Shown piece after piece: positions 7,860 through 17,916 of a stretch of DNA of 64,000 nt. The notes below the pieces were generated by a model. That model did no database searches. It had not been told where the DNA came from and saw only the letters and a program-made list of their open reading frames with translations. A program made the position numbers and the translations under genes. Source of the DNA: Pseudomonas serbica. GTDB lineage: Bacteria; Pseudomonadota; Gammaproteobacteria; Pseudomonadales; Pseudomonadaceae. How positions within the stretch are numbered: position 1 is the first letter of the stretch; every line of letters begins with the position of its first letter. Where the stretch lies: contig NZ_JAQIYM010000012.1 of assembly GCF_028823535.1 (NCBI RefSeq), positions 62,001-126,000 of the forward strand, read 5' to 3'.

Positions 7860-9941
7860 TCAAGCCAGGGCCAATTGCTCGGAACGGTGGATTTCCTTCA
7901 TGAAGCGTTCGGCCGGCAACGGGTGCCCCAGTAGATAGCCTTGCAAAGAGTCGCAACCGAGCTGAGTCAGGAAGTCCTGCTGCGAGCCCGTTTCCACACC
8001 TTCGGCGACGATCCGCAAGCCCAGTGCCTGACCGAGGGCGACGATGGCCGAAACGATGGCGGCGTCATCGCTGTCACGTTCCAGGTCGCGGACAAAACCG
8101 CGGTCGATTTTCAGCTCGTTGGCCGGCAGGCGCTTGAGGTACATCAAGCTCGAGTAGCCGGTGCCAAAGTCGTCAATGGACAGGTCGACGCCCATGTCCG
8201 ACAGCTCCTGCAGTACCGTCATGCTCGCATCGGCATCGCTCATGGCCGTGGTTTCAGTGATTTCCAGGGTCAGGCTGTTGGCCGGCAAATGGTGCGTGGC
8301 CAGCGCCTTGGCGACGCTCTGCACCAGGCCTGCATGGCAGAACTGCAAGGCCGAGAGGTTCACCGCGATGCGCCAGTCGGTGTAACCGAGCACATACCAT
8401 TCGCGCATCTGGCGGCAGGCTTCGTTGAGGACCCATTCGCCGATGGGAATGATCAGCCCGGTCTTCTCCGCCAGCTCGATGAATTTGTCCGGCAGCAGCA
8501 TGCCCTGGGTCGGATGCTGCCAGCGCAACAACGCTTCGGCGCCGACAGGAAGGCCATTGTTGGCATCGAATTTTGGCTGGTAGTGCAGGCTGAACTCTTT
8601 CTGCTCCACGGCATTGCGCAGGTCTTGCAGCAATTGCAGCTGCTTGCGCGCGTTGTTGTTCATCGAGGCATCGAAGAAGCTGTAGCCGTTCTTGCCCGTC
8701 CCCTTGGCGTGATACATCGCCGCGTCGGCGTTCATCAACAGTTCGTGAGCGGTCTGACCATTGCCCGGGTACAGGGCGATGCCGACGCTGGCGGAGATCT
8801 GCAAGTCATGTTCGGCCACCCGGAAGGCGCGACCGATCAGGCTGACCTGGCGGGCCGCGAGGTTCATCGCGTCGTCCGGCTCGCTCAATTGCACCAGCAG
8901 CACGAACTCATCGCCGCCGATGCGCGCCAGGGTGTCCTGGCCACGTAGATCTTCACGCAGGCGCAGGCTGACTTCACGCAGCAACTGGTCGCCCATATGG
9001 TGGCCGAAAGCGTCATTGACCGGCTTGAAGCCATCAAGATCGATGAACATCAACGCCAGGCATCCCCCCTCGTTGTCGACCCTGGACATCCCCTGATCGA
9101 TGCGGTCGGCCAGCAACACCCGATTGGGCAGGCCGGTCAGCGTGTCGTGCAGGGCCAGTTGGGTCAGTTCGCGATTGGCTTCGGTCAGCGACTGCGCAAG
9201 GTTGGCGGTCCGGGCTTCAAGGCGCGCATCGAGGATCGAGGTCAGCAAGGCAATGCTCAATACCGCCAGGGTGGTGATCAGGACCAGGTTGTCGAGGCCG
9301 TTGCCTTGCAGGCCATTGACGGTTGCGCCGCAAAAGCTGCCGGCGGGGAACTGCGCGGCGGCCATGCCGGTGTAGTGCATGCCGACGATGGCAATGCCCA
9401 TGATCACCGCCGCGCCACCACGGATCAGGCGCACATGAGGCGTGTGCTGGCGCAGGCGGAAGGCAATCCAGAGTGCAGCGCCCGAGGCACCAACCGCTAT
9501 GCACAATGACGCGCTGAACAGCGCAGGGTCGTAATCGATGCCAGGCTGCATGCGCATGGCCGCCATGCCCGTGTAATGCATGGCACTGATCCCGGCCCCC
9601 ATGATCAGCGCACCGAACCCCAGCTGCCATATCGGTAGCTGCGCCTGACTCACCAGCCACAGGGCGAAGCCGCAGGACAGGATGCCGATCAGCAGCGACA
9701 GCATGGTGATGGAGAGGTCGTACCCCAGGTCGATGGGCAACTTGAAGGCGAGCATGCCGATGAAATGCATCGACCACACACCGACGCCCATGGCAAACGC
9801 CCCGCCCGCCGTCCACCAATGCACAGCCCGGCCCTTGGCCGTGGCAATGCGCCCGGTCAGGTCCAGTGCGGTGTATGAGGCGAGGATTGCCACACAGAGC
9901 GAAATGATGACCAGCGTTGGGGAATAACTACCGATGAGCAT
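7860..9941 (-). CDS. mucR: MHYT-GGDEF-EAL membrane c-di-GMP cyclase/phosphodiesterase (MucR-like)
   Basis: Inner-membrane protein of 693 residues. The N-terminal 230 residues hold about seven membrane segments with three MHYT-type motifs (MHFIGM, MHYTGM, MHYTGM) thought to bind copper or sense redox gases. A GGDEF domain with intact RIGGDEF follows, then an EAL domain with EALLRW and DDFGTGYSSL intact, so both c-di-GMP synthesis and breakdown look possible. Architecture and length match P. aeruginosa MucR, which feeds c-di-GMP to alginate synthesis; the gene symbol rests on that similarity. There are 288 bases with a REP pair between it and opmB. Confidence 0.9.
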   Translation of the reverse strand: MLIGSYSPTLVIISLCVAILASYTALDLTGRIATAKGRAVHWWTAGGAFAMGVGVWSMHFIGMLAFKLPIDLGYDLSITMLSLLIGILSCGFALWLVSQAQLPIWQLGFGALIMGAGISAMHYTGMAAMRMQPGIDYDPALFSASLCIAVGASGAALWIAFRLRQHTPHVRLIRGGAAVIMGIAIVGMHYTGMAAAQFPAGSFCGATVNGLQGNGLDNLVLITTLAVLSIALLTSILDARLEARTANLAQSLTEANRELTQLALHDTLTGLPNRVLLADRIDQGMSRVDNEGGCLALMFIDLDGFKPVNDAFGHHMGDQLLREVSLRLREDLRGQDTLARIGGDEFVLLVQLSEPDDAMNLAARQVSLIGRAFRVAEHDLQISASVGIALYPGNGQTAHELLMNADAAMYHAKGTGKNGYSFFDASMNNNARKQLQLLQDLRNAVEQKEFSLHYQPKFDANNGLPVGAEALLRWQHPTQGMLLPDKFIELAEKTGLIIPIGEWVLNEACRQMREWYVLGYTDWRIAVNLSALQFCHAGLVQSVAKALATHHLPANSLTLEITETTAMSDADASMTVLQELSDMGVDLSIDDFGTGYSSLMYLKRLPANELKIDRGFVRDLERDSDDAAIVSAIVALGQALGLRIVAEGVETGSQQDFLTQLGCDSLQGYLLGHPLPAERFMKEIHRSEQLALA

Positions 9942-10108
9942 GGAAGTGTCTCGTAATCACCCCCGTACTGCTTCCGTTCTCGGAGGTGTAAATGCGGCGA
10001 TTGTACTGATTCCAAATGAGAACGACACTCAGAAAATGAGCAAAAGGCCAGCAGCCCGATGAAACGCTTGTTTTAAGGTTTTACATTAACTCCGTCCGCA
10101 CGCGTGCC

Positions 10109-10196
10109 CCTGTAGGAGCTGGCTTGCCGGAGAAGGCGTCCTCGAACCTTGCGCCAGTCTTTCAAACGCCTTCGCTGGCAAGCCAGCTCATACAGG
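10109..10196. repeat. REP pair (TGTAGGAGC family)
   Basis: The left arm CCTGTAGGAGCTGGCTTGCC (10109-10128) and the right arm (about 10169-10196, TTCGCTGGCAAGCCAGCTCA) are inverted copies separated by about 40 bases. They lie between the 5' end of mucR and the 3' end of opmB, where they could stop transcription of the mux operon. Confidence 0.88.
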
Positions 10197-10229
10197 GATC
10201 GGGTACGGCCGTGGGAGATGGGTCGGCGA

Positions 10230-11711
10230 TCAGGGGGTATCACTCACCTCAAGCTGCCCATCCCATCCACCCCCCAGCGCCGCAATCAACTGCACACTGG
10301 CGATCAGGCGGTTCTGCAGCAGGTCCAGGGTGCTGCGTTCATTGTTCAAGGCCGCGGCCTGGACCACCACCACATCCAGATAGGCGATCACCCCCGCCTT
10401 GTACTGGTTCTCGGTCAGGCGCAGCGATTCACGTGCTGCGTCCAGCGCCTGCTGGCGTACCACGGCTTCGTCCTGCAGCACCTTGAGCTGGACCAGATAG
10501 TTCTCCACCTCGCGGAAGCCGTCGAGGACGGTCTGCCGGTACTTGGCCACGGTTTCGTCGTAAGCCGCCTCACTGCGATCCACTTCCGCAGAACGCTGTC
10601 CACCGTCGAACAAGGTCATGGCCAGTTGTGGGCCGACCGACCAGAAACGATTCGGCAGGCTGAACAGGTCTTTCGACGTGCTGCTGCTGTAGCCGCCGTT
10701 CAAGCTCAGGGTCAGGTCCGGGTAATAAGCGGCCTTGGCCACGCCGATGTTGGCGTTGGCGGCAATCACCGAGCGCTCGGCCGAGGCAATGTCTGGGCGG
10801 CGCTCCAGCAGTTGTGAAGGCAAGCTCAGTGGCACCGCTGGCAGGGCGGGGATGGTTTGGGTTTCCGCCAAACTGAATTGGGCCGGTGGCAAGCCGATCA
10901 GCACGGCGATGGCGTTTTCCAGCTGGGCACGTTGCCAGATCAGGTCGACCATGTCCGCCTCGGTGCCCTTGAGTTGCGTCTGCGCCTGAGCCACCGCGTC
11001 CTTGCCGGAGACCCCGGCACGGTACTGGTTTTCGGTCATTTTCAGTGAGCGCTGGTAGGCCGCGACGGTTGCTTGAAGCAAGCGCTTCTGCTCGTCCATC
11101 ACCCGCAGTTGCAGGTAGTTCTGCACCAGCTCCGACTGCTGGCTCAGGCGCATTGCCGCCAGGTCGGCGAAACTCGCCTGGGCATTGGCGGTGTCGGCCT
11201 CAAGACCGCGGCGCAATTTGCCCCAGACATCGGCTTCCCAACTGACCCCGGCCTGGGCCGTGTAGGTGTCGCGAATACCGCTGGACGAACTGGTCAGGCT
11301 GGAACTGCTGCTGCCGGTGCCCTGGCTGGAACGGTTTTTCCCCAAGGTCAGGTCCACCGTCGGAAAAAACGCGCCCCGGGCGCTGCGTACCAAGGCCTGG
11401 GCCTGGCGGTACTGGGCTTCGGACTGGGCAACGGTCTGGTTGGCGCTGTTGAGTTTTTCGATCAAGCCATTGAGTTGCTGATCGCCGTACAGCTCCCACC
11501 ACGCACCCCGGGCCAGGGAATCACTCGGATTGGCCTGGCGCCAGCCGGCCGCTTCCTTGTACTGCGCCGGTTCCGCGGTTTGCGGGCGCTGGTAATCCGG
11601 TCCCACGGCGCAGGCGCTAAGCATCGCCACGCACAGCGTCAGGCTCAGCAAGCGCGAGCCGCGGGCAGTGATCAGCGGTGCAGCCAGGTTAAACAGCGAA
11701 CGGTCAGTCAT
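10230..11711 (-). CDS. opmB: outer-membrane channel of RND efflux pump (OpmB/NodT family)
   Basis: TolC-like outer-membrane factor of 493 residues. A lipoprotein signal ends in the lipobox LSAC followed by AVGPDYQRP, typical of OprM-family lipoproteins. Two repeated outer-membrane-efflux domains follow (ARGAFFPTVDLTLGKN and AKAAYYPDLTLSLNGGY mark the repeat). Its start overlaps the muxC stop by 4 bases, so it is translated as the last gene of muxA-muxB-muxC-opmB. Together they form a tripartite drug efflux system reaching from the inner membrane to outside. Confidence 0.93.
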   Translation of the reverse strand: MTDRSLFNLAAPLITARGSRLLSLTLCVAMLSACAVGPDYQRPQTAEPAQYKEAAGWRQANPSDSLARGAWWELYGDQQLNGLIEKLNSANQTVAQSEAQYRQAQALVRSARGAFFPTVDLTLGKNRSSQGTGSSSSSLTSSSSGIRDTYTAQAGVSWEADVWGKLRRGLEADTANAQASFADLAAMRLSQQSELVQNYLQLRVMDEQKRLLQATVAAYQRSLKMTENQYRAGVSGKDAVAQAQTQLKGTEADMVDLIWQRAQLENAIAVLIGLPPAQFSLAETQTIPALPAVPLSLPSQLLERRPDIASAERSVIAANANIGVAKAAYYPDLTLSLNGGYSSSTSKDLFSLPNRFWSVGPQLAMTLFDGGQRSAEVDRSEAAYDETVAKYRQTVLDGFREVENYLVQLKVLQDEAVVRQQALDAARESLRLTENQYKAGVIAYLDVVVVQAAALNNERSTLDLLQNRLIASVQLIAALGGGWDGQLEVSDTP

Positions 11712-14700
11712 AGCGGAGTTTCCAGGGCAGCATCGGTACGCACCCCACGCCAGTGGTTGAAGCGATGGCGCAGTTTGTCGAGATAGAGGTAAACCACCGG
11801 GGTGGTGTAGAGGGTCAGCACCTGGCTGAAGATCAACCCGCCGATAATGGTCAGGCCCAGCGGCTGGCGCATTTCCGCCCCTTCCGCGCGGCTCAACAAC
11901 AGCGGCAACGCGCCGAGGATCGCAGCCAGGGTGGTCATCAGGATCGGCCGCAAACGTTGCAGGCAGGCATTGCGAATCGACTCCAGCGGTGCCATGCCCT
12001 GATGGCGCTCAAGCTGCAATGCCAGGTCGATCATCAGGATGGCGTTTTTCTTCACCACACCGATCAGCAGGAACAGGCCGAGCAACGAAATCAGGCTGAA
12101 CTCGCCGCCCAGGGCATAGATCGACAGCAGCGCGCCGACACCCGCCGAAGGCAAGGTCGAGAGAATGGTCAGCGGATGAATGTAGCTCTCATAGAGCACG
12201 CCCAGCACCAGGTACACCGCCACCAGCGCGCCGAGGATCATCCACGGCTGGCTCTTCTGGGTCGCGGCAAAGGCATCGGTGGTGCCGGCCATTTTCGCGA
12301 TGACGTCCTCCGGAAGGCCCACCGCGGCAATCGCCCGCTCGATGGCGGCACTGCCCTGCTCCACGGTCACGCCTTCGGCCATGTCGAAGGCGATGTTTTC
12401 CGAGGCGAACTGGCCTTCATGGCTGACCCGATCGTCGGCCAGGCTGTTCTCGTAATGGGCGATGGTCGACAGCGGAATCCGCGCGCCGTCCGCCGTGATC
12501 ACCTGCACCTGCTTGAGCGTGATCGGGTCCTGGGCATACTTCGGATTGACCTCCATCACCACCTGATACTGGTTGAGGCTGTCGTAGATGGTCGAGATCT
12601 GCCGCTGGCTGTAGGCGTTGTTGAGCACCGCCGTGACCATGTCCATGTCCACGCCCAGGCGCTTGGCCTGGTCGCGGTCGACGATCAGCGTCACCTGCTG
12701 GGCGCCTCGGCCTTCGCGGGCATCGATCGCTGTCAGTTCCGGCAGCGCCTTGAGTGCGGTCACCACTTTCGGGTACCACTCGCGCAACGCGCCCAGGTCA
12801 CCGCTTTGCAGGATGTAGGAATACTGCGACGAGGTCTGTTCGCGACCACCGCCAAACTGCAGGTCCTGGTCGGCCATCAGCATCAGTTGCGCGCCGGCGA
12901 CCTTGGGCATTTCCTTGCGCAGGCGCTCGATGACCTTTTGCGCGGAAATACTGCGTTCCTTGATCGGTTTCAGGCGCACCAGCATGAAGGCGTTGTTGGT
13001 GCCGTTGGTGCCACCGATGAACCCGGCGACGCTTTCCACCGCGTCGTCCTTGAGCACGGCGCGGCGGAAGGTCTCCATTTTCGGCTGCATTACGCTGAAC
13101 GACAGGCCATCGTCACCACGCACGAAACCGATCAGTTGGCCGGTGTCTTGCTGCGGTAAAAATGTTTTAGGAACAACGATATACAGCGCAATGTTAACGC
13201 CGATTGTCAAAAACAGACTAAGCAAAGTCAGGCGCCGGTGACGCAACACCCAATCGAGGCTGGTAGCGTATTTGCCGACCATCCAGTCGTTGGCCCGCTG
13301 GCTCCAGCGCTGCAGGCGGTTCTCCTGGCCCGGCGTGTGCGGCTTGAGCCAGCGCGCGCAGAGCATGGGCGTCAGTGTCAGCGAGACCACCAGCGACACC
13401 ACGATCGCTGCCGCCAGGGTGATGGAGAATTCGCGGAACAGGCTCTCGATGATCCCGCCCATGAACAGGATCGACAGGAACACCGCCACCAGCGACACGT
13501 TCATCGACAGCAAGGTGAAGCCGACTTCCTGGGCGCCGAGGTACGCCGCCTTCATCGGCCGCACACCCGCGTCGATGTGCCGGGAGATGTTCTCCAGCAC
13601 CACGATGGCATCGTCTACCACCAGCCCGGTGGCCAGGATCAACGCCATCAGCGACAGGTTATTCAGTGAGAAACCGTAGAGGTACATCACGGCAAACGTG
13701 CCGACCAGCGATACCGGGACCGCCAGCGTCGGGATCAGCGAGGCGCGGAAGCTGCCGAGAAACAGGAACACCACCAGGATCACCAGGGCCACGGCGATCA
13801 GCAAGGTCATTTCCGCTTCGTGCAGCGTGGCCTTGATCACCGGCGAGCGGTCCATGGCCAGGTTCAGCTTGACGCTGGCCGGCAGTACGGCCTGCAACGC
13901 CGGTAACTGGGCCTTGATCTCGTTGACGGTCTCGATAATGTTGGCACCGGCCTGGCGGTTGATCACCAGCAGCACCGCCGAATCGTTATTGAAGAAGCCG
14001 CTGTTGTAGCGGTCCTCGACACCGTCGCTGACCTTGGCCACGTCCTTCAGGCGCAGGGCTGCGCCGTCCGCGTAGTGGATGATCAGCGACTCGTAGTCCT
14101 TGGCCTTTTCCAGCTGGTCGTTGGCCTGCACCTGCCACAGCCGCTGGTCATCCTCCACCGAGCCCTTGGGTCGGCGCACGTTGGCGTTGGCGATGGTGTT
14201 GCGCACATCGTCCAGGGCTACACCGTACTGGTTCAGCGCCTGGGGTTCGAGTTCGATGCGCACCGCCGGCAGGGAGCTGCCGCCGATCTGCACTTCGCCG
14301 ACGCCCTGCACTTGCGACAGGCTCTGGGACAGGATGGTCGACGCCAGGTCATAGAGCTGGCCTTTTTCCAGCACGTCCGAGGTCAGCGACAGCACCATGA
14401 TCGGCGCCTGGGACGGGTTGACCTTCTTGTAGGTCGGCATGCTGCGCATGCCGCTGGGCAGCAGGTTGCGCGAGGCGTTGATCGCCGCCTGCACTTCCCG
14501 CGCCGCACCGTTGATGTCGCGGTCCAGGTCGAATTGCAGGATGACCCGGGTCGAGCCCTGGCTGGAACGGCTGCTCATGGTGTTGACCCCGGCGATGGCG
14601 CCGAAGGAACGTTCCAGCGGCGTGGCCACGGTTGAGGCCATGACCTCGGGGCTGGCGCCAGGCAGGCTGGCCTGGACCACGATCACCGGGAAGTCCATCT

Positions 14701-14815
14701 GCGGCAACGGTGAGACCGGCAGCAGGCCGAAACTTACCCCGCCCAACAGCATGATCGCCAGGCTGAGCAACATGGTTGCCACCGGGCGTTTGATGAAAGG
14801 ACCGGAGAGGTTCAT
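11708..14815 (-). CDS. muxC: RND efflux permease MuxC (MdtC-like)
   Basis: Inner-membrane proton-driven permease of 1035 residues (HAE-1 family). There are twelve membrane segments, with the opening MNLSGPFIKRPVATMLLSLA and the proton-relay pair in GLVVDDAIVVLENISR. It pairs with MuxB; in the E. coli counterpart MdtB/MdtC form a B2C heterotrimer. The length is normal and nothing is broken. It overlaps muxB and opmB by 4 bases on each side, indicating translational coupling. Confidence 0.95.
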   Translation of the reverse strand: MNLSGPFIKRPVATMLLSLAIMLLGGVSFGLLPVSPLPQMDFPVIVVQASLPGASPEVMASTVATPLERSFGAIAGVNTMSSRSSQGSTRVILQFDLDRDINGAAREVQAAINASRNLLPSGMRSMPTYKKVNPSQAPIMVLSLTSDVLEKGQLYDLASTILSQSLSQVQGVGEVQIGGSSLPAVRIELEPQALNQYGVALDDVRNTIANANVRRPKGSVEDDQRLWQVQANDQLEKAKDYESLIIHYADGAALRLKDVAKVSDGVEDRYNSGFFNNDSAVLLVINRQAGANIIETVNEIKAQLPALQAVLPASVKLNLAMDRSPVIKATLHEAEMTLLIAVALVILVVFLFLGSFRASLIPTLAVPVSLVGTFAVMYLYGFSLNNLSLMALILATGLVVDDAIVVLENISRHIDAGVRPMKAAYLGAQEVGFTLLSMNVSLVAVFLSILFMGGIIESLFREFSITLAAAIVVSLVVSLTLTPMLCARWLKPHTPGQENRLQRWSQRANDWMVGKYATSLDWVLRHRRLTLLSLFLTIGVNIALYIVVPKTFLPQQDTGQLIGFVRGDDGLSFSVMQPKMETFRRAVLKDDAVESVAGFIGGTNGTNNAFMLVRLKPIKERSISAQKVIERLRKEMPKVAGAQLMLMADQDLQFGGGREQTSSQYSYILQSGDLGALREWYPKVVTALKALPELTAIDAREGRGAQQVTLIVDRDQAKRLGVDMDMVTAVLNNAYSQRQISTIYDSLNQYQVVMEVNPKYAQDPITLKQVQVITADGARIPLSTIAHYENSLADDRVSHEGQFASENIAFDMAEGVTVEQGSAAIERAIAAVGLPEDVIAKMAGTTDAFAATQKSQPWMILGALVAVYLVLGVLYESYIHPLTILSTLPSAGVGALLSIYALGGEFSLISLLGLFLLIGVVKKNAILMIDLALQLERHQGMAPLESIRNACLQRLRPILMTTLAAILGALPLLLSRAEGAEMRQPLGLTIIGGLIFSQVLTLYTTPVVYLYLDKLRHRFNHWRGVRTDAALETPL

Positions 14816-17800
14816 GGCTGCTCTACCGCTTCCACGGCTTCAGGCTTGCGACCCCAGCGCCGACCGAGACGGTCGAAATACAGGTAGATCACCGGCGTGG
14901 TGAACAGGGTCAGGACCTGGCTCAAGAGCAAGCCGCCGACCATCACCAGACCCAACGGTTGACGCAATTCCGCGCCGGAACCGGTGGCCAACATCAACGG
15001 TACCGCACCAAACAGGGCCGCCAGGGTGGTCATCAGGATCGGCCGGAAACGCAGCAGCGCCGCCTGATAGATCGCCGTCTCCGGGTCCATGCCCTGGTTG
15101 CGTTCGGCGTCGAGGGCGAAGTCGATCATCATGATCGCGTTCTTCTTGACGATACCGATCAGCAGGATGATGCCGATGATCGCGATCATGCCCAGGTCAT
15201 TGCCGCTGAGGATCAACGCCAGCAAGGCGCCGACCGCCGCCGAGGGCAGGGTCGAAAGAATGGTGATGGGATGGATGTAGCTCTCGTAGAGCACGCCCAG
15301 CACGATGTACATGGTCACCACCGCCGCGAGGATCAGCAGCAAGGTGCTCGACAGCGACGCCTGGAAGGCTTCGGCCGCGCCCTGGAACTGGGTCTGCACG
15401 CCAATCGGCATGCCGATGTCCTGCTGTACCTGCTCGATGATCTCCACCGCATGCCCCAGCGCCACGCCGGGGGCCAGGTTGAACGACATCATCACCGCCG
15501 GGAACTGGCCGATGTGGGTGATCGCCAGTTGCGCCTGGCGCTCTTCGATGTGCGCCAGGCTGGACAGGCGCACCTGCCCGCCATCGGTGGTCTTGACGTG
15601 GATCTGCTCCAGCGCCTGCGGGCCGATCTTCTCCCCGGACTGCGATTGCAACACCACGCGGTATTGGCTGGCCTGGGTGTAGATCGTGGAAATCTGCCGC
15701 TGACCGAAGGCGTCGTACAGGGCATCGGTGATGTTCGACACCGACACCCCGACCCGCGACGCGGCGTCGCGGTCGATCACCAGGTAGACCTGCAAGCCTT
15801 TGTCCTGCAAGTCGCTGGCGACGTCGGTCAGCTCCGGCCGTTGGGCCAGGGCCTCGACCAGGCGCCCGCTCCACAGACTGAGCAGTTCGGCATCCGGCGA
15901 CGACATGCTGAACTGATACTGCGTGCGACTGACCCGGTCTTCGATGGTCAGGTCCTGCACCGGTTGCATGTACAGTCGAATGCCTACCAGTTTGTCCAGC
16001 TCCGGTTGCAAGCGCGCGATCACCTCAGTGGCGCTCAGGTCGCGGTTGCTGTGGGACTTGAGGTTGATCAGCAACCGACCGCTATTGAGCGTCGAGTTGT
16101 CGCCGTCGACACCGATGTAGGACGACAGGCTCTCGACTGCCGGATCCGCCAGGATCACCTTGGCCAGTTCCTGCTGGCGCTCGCTCATCAAAGCGAAGGA
16201 AATCGACTGCGGCGCTTCGGAAATGCCCTGGATCACCCCGGTGTCCTGCACCGGGAAAAAGCCCTTGGGCACCACCATGTACAGGAACACCGTCAGCGCC
16301 AGCGTGCCGATGGCCACCATCAGGGTCAGGGGTTGATGCTTGAGAACCCACTTTAACTTTCGCCCGTAAGCCGCGATCATCCAATCAATGGTTGCGCCAC
16401 TGGCGCGGTAGAAACGGCCCTGCTCTTCTTCCTTGGGTTCGCGTTTGAGCAACCGCGCGCACATCATCGGTGTCAGGGTCAGGGACACCACCAGGGAAAT
16501 CAGGATTGCCACCGCCAGGGTGATGGCGAATTCGCGGAACAGCCGCCCCACCACATCGGCCATGAACAGCAGCGGGATCAGCACGGCGATCAGCGACAGG
16601 GTCAGGGAAATCAGGGTGAAGCCGATCTGCTTGGCGCCCTTGAGCGCTGCATTCAATGGGCTGTCGCCCTCTTCGATGAACCGGGAAATGTTCTCCAGCA
16701 TCACGATCGCATCGTCCACCACGAAACCAGTGGCAATGGTCAGGGCCATCAGGGTCAGGTTGTTGACCGAGAAACCGGCCAGGTACATCACGCCGAAGGT
16801 GCCGATCAGCGACAGCGGCACGGCCACCGACGGAATGATCGTCGCACTGGCCCGGCGCAGGAACAGGAAGGTGACCATCACCACCAGGGCGATGGCGATC
16901 AGCAATTCGTGTTGAACGTCGGTGACCGAGGCGCGAATGGTCTGGGTGCGGTCGGTCAGCACGGTGACATCGAGGCCGGCCGGCAGGTTGTCGGTGATGC
17001 TCGGCAGCAAGGCCTTGATCCGGTCCACCACTTCAATCACGTTGGCCCCGGGCTGGCGCTGGATGTTCAGCAGCACCGCCTGGTTTTCATTGGCCCAGGC
17101 CGCCAGGCGTTCGTTTTCCGCGCCGTCGACGATTTCCGCCACGTCCTTGAGCCGCAACGGCGCGCCATTGGCGTAGGCCAGGATCAGGTTGGCGTAGTCC
17201 TTGGGCGAGGTCAGTTGATCGTTGGCATCGAGCATCGACACCCGGGTCGGGCCGTCGAAGTTGCCCTTGGGCTGGTTGACGTTGGAGGCGCCGATCAGGG
17301 TGCGCACGTCCGACAGGTTCAGGCCGTTGGCCGCCAGGGCCTCAGGGTTGACCTTGATCCGCACCGCCTGGCGCTGGCCACCGGCAATGCTGACCATGCC
17401 GACGCCGCTGATCTGGGCGATCTTCTGCGCCATGCGGGTGTCGACCAGGTCATTGAGCTTGGGCAACAGCATGGTCTTGGAGGTGATGGCCAGGGTCAGT
17501 ACCGGGGTATCGGCCGGGTTGACCTTGTTGTACACCGGCGGTGCCGGCAAATCCTTGGGCAACAGGTTGGTCGCGGCGTTGATCGCCGCCTGCACCTGTT
17601 GCTCGGCGACATCCATGTTGATGTCGAGGCTGAACCGCAGGGTCAGCACCGAGGCGCCGCCGGAGCTGGTGGACGCCATCTGGGTCAGGCCGGGCATCTG
17701 CCCGAACTGGCGCTCGAGCGGTGCGGTCACGGCGCTGGTCATGACATCCGGGCTCGCGCCGGGGTACAGGGTCATGACGCGAATGGTCGGGTAATCGACC

Positions 17801-17916
17801 TGGGGCAAGGCCGACACCGGCAACAGGCGATAGGCGATCACGCCGGCCAGGATAATGGCCAGCATGCTCAGGGTGGTCGCTACCGGGCGAAGGATGAACA
17901 GCCGCGAGAGATTCAT
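14812..17916 (-). CDS. muxB: RND efflux permease MuxB (MdtB-like)
   Basis: Second RND permease, 1034 residues, beginning MNLSRLFILRPVATTLSML, with the proton-relay Asp pair in GFVVDDAIVMLENISR. It is clearly paralogous to the adjacent muxC but closer in feel to MdtB. In P. aeruginosa MuxABC-OpmB exports aztreonam, macrolides, novobiocin and tetracycline; the same range is only inferred here. The 4-base overlap with muxA shows operon organisation. Confidence 0.95.
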   Translation of the reverse strand: MNLSRLFILRPVATTLSMLAIILAGVIAYRLLPVSALPQVDYPTIRVMTLYPGASPDVMTSAVTAPLERQFGQMPGLTQMASTSSGGASVLTLRFSLDINMDVAEQQVQAAINAATNLLPKDLPAPPVYNKVNPADTPVLTLAITSKTMLLPKLNDLVDTRMAQKIAQISGVGMVSIAGGQRQAVRIKVNPEALAANGLNLSDVRTLIGASNVNQPKGNFDGPTRVSMLDANDQLTSPKDYANLILAYANGAPLRLKDVAEIVDGAENERLAAWANENQAVLLNIQRQPGANVIEVVDRIKALLPSITDNLPAGLDVTVLTDRTQTIRASVTDVQHELLIAIALVVMVTFLFLRRASATIIPSVAVPLSLIGTFGVMYLAGFSVNNLTLMALTIATGFVVDDAIVMLENISRFIEEGDSPLNAALKGAKQIGFTLISLTLSLIAVLIPLLFMADVVGRLFREFAITLAVAILISLVVSLTLTPMMCARLLKREPKEEEQGRFYRASGATIDWMIAAYGRKLKWVLKHQPLTLMVAIGTLALTVFLYMVVPKGFFPVQDTGVIQGISEAPQSISFALMSERQQELAKVILADPAVESLSSYIGVDGDNSTLNSGRLLINLKSHSNRDLSATEVIARLQPELDKLVGIRLYMQPVQDLTIEDRVSRTQYQFSMSSPDAELLSLWSGRLVEALAQRPELTDVASDLQDKGLQVYLVIDRDAASRVGVSVSNITDALYDAFGQRQISTIYTQASQYRVVLQSQSGEKIGPQALEQIHVKTTDGGQVRLSSLAHIEERQAQLAITHIGQFPAVMMSFNLAPGVALGHAVEIIEQVQQDIGMPIGVQTQFQGAAEAFQASLSSTLLLILAAVVTMYIVLGVLYESYIHPITILSTLPSAAVGALLALILSGNDLGMIAIIGIILLIGIVKKNAIMMIDFALDAERNQGMDPETAIYQAALLRFRPILMTTLAALFGAVPLMLATGSGAELRQPLGLVMVGGLLLSQVLTLFTTPVIYLYFDRLGRRWGRKPEAVEAVEQP